Shown one piece after another: positions 47,301-58,000 of a stretch of 64,000 nucleotides of DNA (its first letter is position 1; each line of letters starts with the position of its first letter). The position numbers and the translations under genes were made by a program. Source of the DNA: Mesodorylaimus sp. YZB2_4 (Eukaryota > Nematoda > Enoplea > Dorylaimida > Dorylaimidae); assembly GCA_030248295.1 (NCBI GenBank), contig JASANH010000720.1:62001-126000 (forward strand), written 5' to 3'. The notes under the pieces are model-generated. The model saw only the letters and a program-made list of their open reading frames with translations. It had not been told where the DNA came from and did not search any database.

Positions 47301-47768
47301 GCGGGTTCGATTCCCTCTCGGGGCACATCTCCCTTACTAAATTCACATCTGAGCCCCTTCCTCGATTTGAGATTGGTCACTCAAATCCCGACAAGGTCAG
47401 CGAGTGTTACTTCCCCATCTCACCTCACAGAACATTCGATAGATGGGTATGGCAGCCCAGCATCCGCCCAACATGAATATGCTAAACCCAACAATGTAAT
47501 AAAATTGATCTCGATGCCGTCTCCTCAAAATTTCTTTTTCCAATGCATCGATCTCATTTTGAGTCAGTTTCTGCGCATTTCGTAAAATCTCGCCTTTCTT
47601 CGATGACAATAATCGATGACCGGCCAATCGTCGAATAATGATTGGGTGATTGGAAAAAATCGATCGATATGGTAACGATTTCGAAAAAGAAGCGATCGAT
47701 TGCGATTGGATCACGAAATAATTACACCGGATCAATCCGACTATGGCGGGCCGCAATATTGGGAACAT
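44330..47768 (-). CDS. COX11: Cytochrome c oxidase assembly protein COX11, 4 exons
   Basis: Mitochondrial inner-membrane copper chaperone that delivers copper to the CuB site of subunit 1. Exons in transcript order: 47768-47424, 46677-46519, 45194-45069, 44605-44330; all introns phase 0, GT-AG; 301 residues. The basic N-terminus without acids (residues 1-57) is a mitochondrial presequence; TM segment about 90-110 (YYIVGFSIFMLGGCWAAIP) leads into YRMFC. The intermembrane domain has PVKDRVVRIRFNAD, HPGETALAFF, STDKPVIGVSTYNIIPYEAA, the copper-binding CFCFEEQ at about 211-217, and ILSYTFFQSK. The stretch right after YRMFC, usually Q-x-TGxGG, here reads EDNSSGSGMG, a notable departure. The C-terminal 30 residues after SYTFF are unlike the usual tail. 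An R2 copy fills part of intron 3. Confidence 0.93.
44768..45003 (+). repeat. Dispersed repeat family R2, copy 4
   Basis: Lies in COX11 intron 3. GTAGCAACTGTACGATGCCC, AAGATAGTTCTTGCCGCTCT, ACAAAAATACAGTCCCTTAC and GATTTCGCGAAATTTTGATC match the copies at 18.7 and 24.2 kb. Confidence 0.65.
45625..45720 (-). repeat. S3 fragment, minus strand
   Basis: The minus strand reads GGTTGATGTTTAAGCGGCAG then GTATAGTCGCAAAACTCGC, matching the central part of S3 copies 2 and 3. Confidence 0.5.
45765..46090 (+). mobile_element. Diverged hAT-like MITE copy
   Basis: GGGGGTAACGTCTTTGGCACT, CCAGCCTGCCCTGTTTTC and, further on, ATTTTCAAGCAGAAGGAG align in order with the inside of the complete element at 50082-50438. 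The ends are eroded. Confidence 0.5.
47126..47335. repeat. Head-to-head pair of tRNA-like sequences
   Basis: Lies in COX11 intron 1. The left side, GCGCCCCGAGTGGGAATCGA then ACTTGCACCA, is the inverse of the right side, TGGTGCGGGTTCGATTCCCT then CTCGGGGCAC. The right one has a perfect B-box-like GGTTCGATTCC on the plus strand. Neither shows a complete tRNA cloverleaf; they look like two inverted SINE heads or a small foldback unit. Confidence 0.5.
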
Positions 47769-49089
47769 TTTAAAAATTCAGACTGAACTGATCGATCGAA
47801 TCGATAAGAACCTGCAGAAGGCAAATTTGTATATAAATTATTTATTCATAAATCGATCGACTAGAAAGCAATGACCGATTGCTAGCACTGACTCCCGACA
47901 GATCACCTGAAAACCTGATTCGGAAAATATGATCGAACCACGTTCCTTTAAAATTTATCAAAGTATCGATTTCTCATTAGTTACTCTAAGACCGATACAT
48001 TTCTGTAATCTCATTGATCACTATTGATTTATGAGGGATCGATCACTGCGATTTAAAAAACTGATCAATAGTTTCTGACTTATGATGATTCGATCGCTGA
48101 TCCACAATCGAATGATCATGAGTCAGACAATACTGACCAGTGATTTTCACATTGCAGTGATCGATCAGCTTCAAACCAGTAATCTGATCAATGAGATGAC
48201 AAAAAGTATCCATTTTTCTGATCGATACTAATCAGATACCATAACCACACATATTTGATAATCACTGGTCAAATACAAAGTATCAGAATTCCAATCATTG
48301 TAGTTCATCAAAGCAAACCATTTTCTCAAAATTTTACTACTTTTCTATCTATTCACTGCACAGTTGACAATCTCTAAAAACTAAACTTTGAAGAACTCTG
48401 AGCACCAACGAAAAAGCCATGACTTAGTTTTTAACGTTTGAATGTTTCCGAAAATTTTGAGCTTCCAAAAAATCATTTTTCAACCACGTAAAAAAAATTT
48501 GCGCACGTCATCATACAATTTTCGAAAGTCCATTTTTAAGGCTAATAAAAGCCTCGATATTAAACTCTGGCATATAATTCAGTTTGCTTAGAAAATTCCA
48601 TGCTATTCAATTCAGAATTTATACTAAATTAACAAATCGACATTCGATATCATCTAAACTACAATGCCTCCATCTCAAAAACCAAAGCTTTAAAAAACCC
48701 GATGCAAAAATCAAAAAATCGTCGCCTTATTCAAGCTCTAACTTTTAACCATGATTTCTAAAAGTGAAAACATATCACCCTTAAAAAATTCAATGCCTCA
48801 GAATTACATCCCTAATGACTCAAAATTGAAACACCAACTTTAACATCAAAATGACAAGCAGCCACAAATTTTCTGGGGGTAAGTAACCTATTGTGTCTAC
48901 CGTAAATATTCCACCAGGGAAATTCCTAAACCGCCTCCGCTCACCGATGCATCGACAGAAACCCGCACTAGAAAATGGCCGATCTACAGTTTACACTAAA
49001 CTACTTTCTGACCGCTAAGCAAGACAGCGTTGCTTATAGCTCAATTTCCTATTATCAAATCGTTACTTGCGCCCGCCCTCCGATTCCAC
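47769..49089. other. A+T-rich intergenic region between PFK and COX11
   Basis: Holds the COX11 promoter and the PFK 3' flank; both genes run on the minus strand. ATCGAT/GATCGAT words are dense between about 47780 and 48240. No ORF of note. Confidence 0.55.
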
Positions 49090-52000
49090 CTAATTCGTCT
49101 CACTCTCCACGCCAACGCTTTCCACATCGACAGCAGCCGTTTCGTAAATGCTGTCATGTTTGGCCAAAATTCTCAGCAATGGTCGTAATTTCAGCCACCA
49201 TTGATTTTTAGGCAAACGATGTTCGAAATCCGTTTCCAAACTCAACGTTTGCAAGGGCGAAAACGTGACGTGACGTTGTATAATGCCCAATAAAACGGCT
49301 GTCTCCGCATGGCTCGTTCGCACAGTACCATCCGCTTGACGATATTTATTCGCCTGTTGTACAAGAAATTCAACCGCACGCGCCGTCAATTTCGTAGCTG
49401 CAAAAAATCCAAGTAATGTATGATCCGCCTTCACGATTGTCTGCTTACAAGCCACGCTCCACAAATCTGATTGCCTGAGTTTCAAATGGGCAATCAAGAT
49501 TGCATTCAATATTTGGAAATTCAAACATTCAAAACTGGCGGGAAAATTGAATCAATTCCTATATATACAAATTAGCCCCAGGGTTTCTCCTACAAGGTCA
49601 AAGCTGTTTTTTAGCGAAGTAAGATTGACCAAGAAATTGCACTAATCTCGTCGTCGTCAGACACCACCCTTGCCTAACCTCTCGTACTGCCTCCTTCGAC
49701 AATTAGCGGCCTATTATGTCTCAAACTCTGACATCAAGATGCCCTCGGGACTAAAGGAGGCCTTTAGACCTCACTCTGAACAACAAGCCTCAGCAAGTTC
49801 CTGAATGATTTTTTGATCGGATCCTATTATCAATCATTATATTCAAACAGAAACTGATCAATACATACACAGTCTCGATGCAGGCCTAAACATGCCCAAA
49901 CATGCATAGGCCATGCCAGCTTTCCTCCCACTCCTATCAGCTGCTACAGGCCTATGATGAATCCAATGGTAACTTCAAGCCTAGCGTGCTTCTGCCTCAT
50001 TATTTATAGAGAACCCCTGAACGTAGCGATCAGGATTGGGAGGGGACAAATGCTGGCGGGATCGGGATCCCAACCTGTCGTCCAGCATCGACCGATCCGA
50101 TCCGATCCAAGGTCTGGATCGCCCCGATCCCGATCCGATCCGACCAATCCGCTTCAAAAAGTTAAAGATTGGTGGGGATGACGTCTTTAGCACTGACGAT
50201 GAGTCCTCACCAACCTGCCCTGTTTCTTCGCAGTAACTCTTTATCAGACCACTCCAAAGGACACAGGAGAGCTGACCAGCGCCTACAGTGACATTAAATG
50301 CTGGTTTAAGAGAAAAAAACGGGATTTCCTCATCGTTGCATGCCACAATTTATCATTTTCAAGCAGATAAAGCGGAAAACATTTTTGTTTCCGATCCGGC
50401 CGATCCAGCAGTCGGATCAGTGGATCGGTCGATGCTGGCTTGTCGTTAATTGGTGTCCTCGTCGGTCTACCTCGCGGCCATGTCAGGTGCAGTCAAGGTT
50501 CTGATAAGACCAGGGTCTCCTGCGAACCCGATCAGTCTGACACCTCCTCCTCCACACCCTTAGTCGCCCGCAACACTCACCCGAATTCCTGTCGAACGGC
50601 GATGGCGAGCCGCCTTGCTGCGCGTGACCCAATATATTGACCCTCGTCGTAAAAGCATTCTTGCCTTCTTCAGAAAACAATTGCTCAATAAATTTTGTGG
50701 TGTAATTCGAATTGGCGCATTCGTTGCGAATGATCAAATAACGTTGCACGCCTTTTATCATTTTCTGAGCGATCACTTTCACATCCTCCTGAAATAAATA
50801 AAACTGTTTCGAAAAAATTCAAAGCACAAAACTTAATAAAGCTTCCTTTTTTCGAAACCAGCCTACGCCAAACAAAGGCTTACAAAGCGCGATCATGAAA
50901 ACCTCTGCAACTGACACTATTTCAAAATAATGACACCCATAAGAAAAGTGTGCACAAAACGCCTTGCCTGGAGCATGCTATCTACAGTATGATCTATCAG
51001 GTACCTGCACCCGTTAGTCTGTTAGTGTAGTGTGCTACCTCTCACTCGCCATACAACATCCTAGTCAACCCTAGCACTCGCTGCAGCACGAGACACAACG
51101 TATTGTTTACCACACGCACACACTGTGCTGCTGCACTGCACCAGCATCGGCATTCAAATGCTCCACACCTACTGAAACAGTACTATAACCAGCATTCCTC
51201 CAGAAGGCAGGGAGCCATCGAACCACTCCTTTCCATGTTTCACCCATTGTCCCACAAAGCCAGGGAAGTATTCCACCTTTGGATTTCCCCTCATCGCCTG
51301 CGTGCACTGGTTAAACTACGAGCAATAAAATCCGTTATCGAGAAGTCCCATGCGATTCCCCCAGCAAATCAGCTTTACGTTAGGTTAGTTCATCAACGTG
51401 CCCAGTAGCATTAAAATGCACTGGCCAGTCAACCATTCTCAGTTATCGCATTGCCTTACTTACACGAATCAGAATTGTGCACGCTCTACAAGTAAAGCGT
51501 CCATTAATGGTTAAATCGTCCGTATCATCAGTAAGTAGATATACTATGCCGATGTCGAACTTATGCTTTATTAGTAGCATGATCCGTATTTATGTTTACA
51601 GTTTCCTAAGTAAACTCCTGCGAGTGCATAGCGAGTGCATCAGTGTGCGCCCACAAATCGCTTCCCACATCCTTCCTGCCAAACGCGGGGTGCGCCTCCC
51701 GTGTTAGCACACCCGCTGTAATGGTCCTTGCACTCGGATCTAGGAACTATCAAGGTTGCTACAGCATCCATTGGCCAGACGACCTCAGTGGTCTACACAC
51801 TAACCACTACGATTACAGTGCCTACACCAAGCGATCCACAGTGGCAGGCCTAGTTTAATTCCAGCCCTCCCGTTCCGTCGTCATCGTCTACTTACTCGCA
51901 GGACTGCATCAAGGTATCCCTATCATCGAACCAACGTCACTCGATATCTCCCCATCCCCCTCCCATCCACTCACCTTTATGTCATCTACCGTGAACTTCT

Positions 52001-55000
52001 CCTCGAAAATATACGCATTATCGGCTCCGCTGGCCAAGGCCGACAACGTGGCCAAATATCCGCAATATCCGCCCATTGTCTCAACGACAAAAACTCGTTT
52101 CTTCGTCCCCGTCGCCGATTGCTTAATTTTCTCCACTTGACCAGAAATTTCATTCAAAGCCGTATCGCAACCCAACGAGAAACTCGTCCCCGGCACATTG
52201 TTACTAATCGTGCACGGTATGACCACGATCGGGATACAAAACTCCGGGTGTTTCTGTCGATTCTCGGTCATGATCAACGCCGAATGAAACGCTTCGAAAC
52301 CGCCCACGATCAATAAACCATGAATATTGTGCCTTTTCAGAGAGGCCGCGATCAACGGCAGATTCTTGGATGGAGTCTGTTTTTGAGTGCCCAACAACGA
52401 ACCACCGTACGTCGTCCAACGCTTGACGTCCATCCAATGCATCTCCTGCAAAGACGCTTCCAAACTGTGTCATCCCAGTCCACGAACAAGCATTTTATTA
52501 GGGCCCCATCATCATCCTCGATACAACCGGCTGCTGCAGCTTACATCATGTTTAAGATTCCTGGTAGCAATATTAATACAACCACAACTGCTGCTAGTGG
52601 TAAGAGGCGAAAGGAATCCTTAATAATTTTGAGTGTCAGCTGGTATCCTGAACATATATGCAAATGTGCTCTACACATTTTTAGAGCCTTTTTGTCTCAT
52701 CTGTTTGCGGGACTCCAATCAAGCATGACGATTTTGAGAGTGCATGTGAAAAGCAAAGGAAATCAGTTCGTTTACGTCCGAATGTTAGCGGCAGGCAAGG
52801 ATAAGGATCAGGATTATTTGTATTTTACTTTTTCTTTCGCTATGAGCCTATTTTTTTCATTAAAGCACACTTCAGAATCATGCAGGTTTTTGAAATTTCT
52901 AAACATGAAGCACTTATAAAGAAACTGCGAATACAGGGAAGCTTTCCTCCCACGCCAAAGAGCTGATACAGACTACGATGAATCAGACATTACCTTCCAG
53001 CCTAGCGTGCTTTTGCCCCATTATTTATGCAGAGTCACAATGCCTAAACGTCGAGATCCCGACATATCGCTACAGCCTGTCCAAGAATATGTCTTTTCTA
53101 CCATGAATAAAATCGTCTTCAGAAAGCGAGCAAAGAAAACAGGCCTGATCTGTCGAATGAGCGAAAGTGCTAGACTTCGCCAAATATGACTCGAGACAGG
53201 GCTCCCTTGGATGAAAATCGCAGCACATACAGTTCCTCCGCCATCTTACCTTAACCTGACCATTAATCAGTCCTTCGAACGCATCTTCGATTCCGAACAC
53301 TCGGCACCGATGGAACAATCCGACACGGACGAAAGATCGGACAGAGGCGTTCATGCCGCACGCCGGTGCACCAACGTTCATGACAGCCAAATTGAACGTG
53401 AAGCCCTTGCTCAACGTGTCCTTCTCCACGGGCGGCACCATCTTCGTCAACAACTTGTACATCTCCAAATTACGTTGGAACGAGCGACCACGCAACTTGC
53501 ACGCCAGGTCAAATTCCTTAGCGTCCATCGCCTTTTGCACCTGAAACGATGATCAAACTAAACGCACCATCAAAAATGTGATCCAGGAACTTGGGTGGTG
53601 CGAGTCCCATGAAAGTATTCCGTGACTATTCTGAAGTGTAGGAAATATTCCAGGAAGATTTTAACACCCCGTGCTGCTTTGAACAAAATAATTTGCGCGC
53701 GCATCAAGAGCAGTTTCAGGCCCTAATTAGCATCTCTGCCATCCTTTAATACTGTCAAAGAGACTGTAGCCCGGATCTGTGGCCTAGCGAGTTATGGCGT
53801 CTGCCTCTCACGCTGGGCGCGAATTAACAGGGAGGGTTCGACTCCTGCCTGGGTAAAAAATGATTGTCAAATATGTGTTTCCGAGCCCTCGAGTGCGCTG
53901 TGTAGTGCTTCGCTATGGATAAAGCATGAGATGACATGATATGTATTGTATCCTGACACAGTAATCAGCGGCTACAAAATCTTTATCATTACCTTTTCAG
54001 AAACCTGCTTTTTCTAGATTTACACCTTTCATAAACTGATGCTAAAGTTGTGCCCGATCGACTGACCTGTTTCGTTCTCTCCACGCACTTCATCAACGGC
54101 ACGCGAACCATTTGATTCCCGTCGATCGATACGACGCACGGTTCACTGTCGGGCGTCATCTCCATCAGTGCCAGGACAGCCTCGGCTCCCATACGACATC
54201 CCAGGAGACGATCGTAGGCCGACGGTGCGCCCCCTCGCTGCACGTGACCGAGTACGGTGACCCGAGTATCGAACTTCAAACGTTCCACAATCGTTCGCTT
54301 AATATCGTCCGATGTGATCGGCTTGCCGTCACGATCGATGGCACCCTCGGCTACGATTATAATATTGGTGCGCTGGCCTGAAATAAGGACAGCATTGCCT
54401 GCTATAAACTGTGCATAATTCACACATGCCTGATCCCCCAGGTCTTCACAGCCACCCCCAACCCCCAAAAACACTTCACTCACCCAACTCTCTGGCCATG
54501 GCCAGTTTCTTGCACATCAAATCGGCCCAGCTGCCGGGCGACGGCCACTCGGGCATAAATATCCAGTCGGCCTCGGTGGCCAAGCCGGCCACCAATGCCA
54601 GATAGCCGCAGTGGCGTCCCATCACTTCCACCACGAACGAGCGTTGGTGACTCTGCGCCGTGGCCACCACCGCATCCACTGCCTCCACGATTCGATGCAA
54701 AGCGCTGTCCGCCCCGATCGTCATATCCGTCCCGCAGAAATCATTATCGATCGATCCCACCAATCCCACGATATTTATATTCGCGCACGATTCCAGCTTC
54801 TCCGCCGCCGCACGACCCGATTCGACCAGCTCTTTTAGTAAGCCGGACCATTCTTGCCGAAACGTATTGGCACCTGAAAATTCGGCCCAAACTGCAGTTA
54901 CTGCATCGCGCAGCACAGCATACTGACAACCAAAAACCCAATCTGAGCGTGAGGGCGAAGTTCAAAGAAAAGGCTGTAATTAACGATAAGTCGGGATCCC

Positions 55001-58000
55001 GATCCCAAAGTTTAGACATCAGGATTCCGGGTAAGACGTTGGGCGAAAGCACGCTAGTCTGGAAGGTACTGGCTGTTTATCATAGCTTGTCTGTAGCTGT
55101 GTGGGAAGGAGGACCACGCCAAACATTAACGCATCTAACCAAGTCTTCCGACCTACTCCATGGCCGAAACATCATCCTGGCGCGTGGATGTCAGGGTGTG
55201 AGGGTGATCAATCTTAACTCACCAGTCAAACTGCCATCACCACCGATGCACACCAAATTGGTGATATTATGTTCGAGCAAATTTAGAGCAGCTTTCAGTC
55301 GTCCCTCGCGGGTCATAAAATCCTTGCATCTGGCGCTGCCGATCACAGTGCCACCGCGTTGTATTATATTCGACACGCTATTCCAATCGGCCTCCACGAT
55401 ATTATGTCCGCCATCGACCATGCCTTGGTAGCCTTCTCGAATCGTGTACACACGACACCCCAAATACAAACCCATCCGAACTACAGCTCGTAAAGCAGCG
55501 TTCATTCCTGAAACAAATTCAAATCATTAAAATCGATATTTTACATTTTTAAAGCGGGCAAAATTAAATTGATCGCTTCAATCAATTAAAAACTAGAAAT
55601 TTCTGTGCACTGCACACTAAAAGCCGGGAAGACTGGCCACTACTCTGGCACACAACACGCACACAAGCACGCGCATTCTAGCAAAAAATTAAGGATTGAA
55701 AAAACCAAAAGGCAGCAAAAATTTTAAGAATAAAAAACAATTTTTCAAATGTCGCCAAATTCCACGCCAAGTTTTTTATCACAACATGCTGCGGCACAGA
55801 ATATTTATTGCGTCCCCAAAACACGAGAATCAGAATGGCGGGTGGATCATATTACTAACGGGAGGGGGAGACAAGGCAACTCAGCAAGATACCAGATCTC
55901 TGGCAAACATTGCTACATACTTTCCAAAACATTTAAATTATAAATCAAGCAAAAACAGTTTTCCGAAATTCAACAAAAATTAAGCTTGAAACCGCATTAA
56001 GCAAATTATTTTTAGACCCACCCTCTTACAACGTTTGCTTTGAAAATGAAGAACTCTTCAAAGCAAGACACATAAAATTACCTAAAAATGGGTACACAAA
56101 AGAAAATTAAAGCCATCGTTAGATAATCAGCAATTTTCTACACGATCAGACCTCATTTTTGTTTTACTGTACATCTCACAAAAGCTTTTTTCACAACTGT
56201 ATGTAATAATGTAATAAAACACAAAAATTCTTGATAAGGAACCAAAACCTTAGGAAACTGTTTCATAATTCAAGAGCACGATAACATTGACGCAATCTGA
56301 GATATCCCTGGTTCAGACCCCTTTGAAATCCAACAGTACAGTATATCTCCGAGGTGTAGCCTCCCAGCATCGACCGACCCGGGTGTGAGGTCACCAAACC
56401 GACCCGACCCGACCCAGGGGCTGGATCGGCCCGACCCGATCCAGAACCGACCCGATCCGACCGACCCGACCCAAACCGACCCGATCCACCCGACCCAACG
56501 TTGTATTGCACCCACTCATTTGTTTTCTGGCATGATGCACTTCGTTCCTTTGATAAAAGACCATCGATATCAGAAACTCGCAGTCAAGGAGGAAGGGGCT
56601 GACGGATTTCGGACAAAAACGGACAGGGGAGGAATAAGTTAACGTTATTGTCCCTTGTGTCATGCTGTCTGAGCTGACAGCGTAGAATTTCACAAATTTT
56701 TCTCGTCCAACTTCACCTGCAATATCTCGTTCCGTTTTAGACTTGACTTCTTAGAGTGGAAGGTGGCTGGTATGATGACAGCTTTTTATATGTTTTTGGG
56801 GTGGACCTCTACCTACCTCAAATTCCTATGGGTTTTGCCAGTTGCCAGCCAGCAGTCATACTGACGAGCAGCCATTGTGAGGCTACTAACTCTTATGGAA
56901 GGTTCCCTCTGACAGCTCCACTAAGGGCTGCTCCCCGGATGATAAGAGGGCAAGAACGGAGGGCCCCGACTGGCAATTGGACCAGTTTTCTCAATCAAGG
57001 GTGGCATGGGCGTCCACCACTTCCACCTCCAATTGAATTCCTGGTGAGTCGCCCAGGGCCAATTCCCTCTCTGAGAACGCGTTTCCTAAACTGATGTCTT
57101 CAGCCAGAATAGAACTGACGCGTTACAGTCAGGGTTGCCCCCAATCAACCTCTTACAAGCCGAATGAGCCCCTGCGCTCCTATGTGCACAGAAGGTGGGT
57201 GGGGTCGAAAACTCAAAATAGCGTCGATGTCATGCATGGGCGGCCAGTCCAGTGGGTTAAACTGTCGATCGTAGCTGCCTGCATGAAGACATGACTGGAC
57301 GCCAGACAAGATATTTTGGCGGGAATTCAAAATTCCGATCCGGCCGACCCACAGCTTGGGTCGGTTCCCCCAAACCGATCCGGCCCGGATCGGCGGGTCG
57401 GTTCAGCCGGGTCGGTGGGTCGGTCGATGCTGGGTAGCCTCCGACCGGGGCTGAGTGTTTAGGGACAGGGATGAGAAAAAGCCCTCTGAGTGTCAAAGTC
57501 CGCATATATGTTCATTTCTGGACATTTTCTGCTACCTTCATGAAGTTTACCCAGCTTTTTCAACTAGAAGCCTTCACATTATACCGTACTGCTGTGGAGG
57601 GTGTCCAACACCAAGTTGGCGTTATGATAATACTGAAGTTCGTGTAACTGGACAGTCGCTTTCCTCAAAAGTTTTTGTCACGAAGAATTCCTGGAAATCG
57701 ATCAACGAGCTGCAATTCGATTTCTGATGCGAAAGAACAAAGCTAGCACAAAGAACTCATGACTATTTACCACCACGCGGTGTCACCTTTGTTCTTTCGC
57801 ATCTCGGTTGTTAGATCAGATCAGCTTATCTGTTACCTGATATCGAATGACAGATCGGTGTTCACGACAAACAAACTTTTTAAGTGAGCGTCTCACCAGT
57901 CACCAAGAGCTGGTCTGACCAAAAGCAGCTCATAACCATAAACAGACGCTCTATCCGATGGTGTGCGACCAATTCAGTGTCGGACATCCCTCGAGGATTA

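Noticed and set aside
54595-55431. 278-codon plus-strand frame
   Set aside because: It runs antisense to PFK exons 2 and 3 and the short intron between them; it is Pro/Arg/Ser-rich, has no family motif and is a shadow of the real gene.
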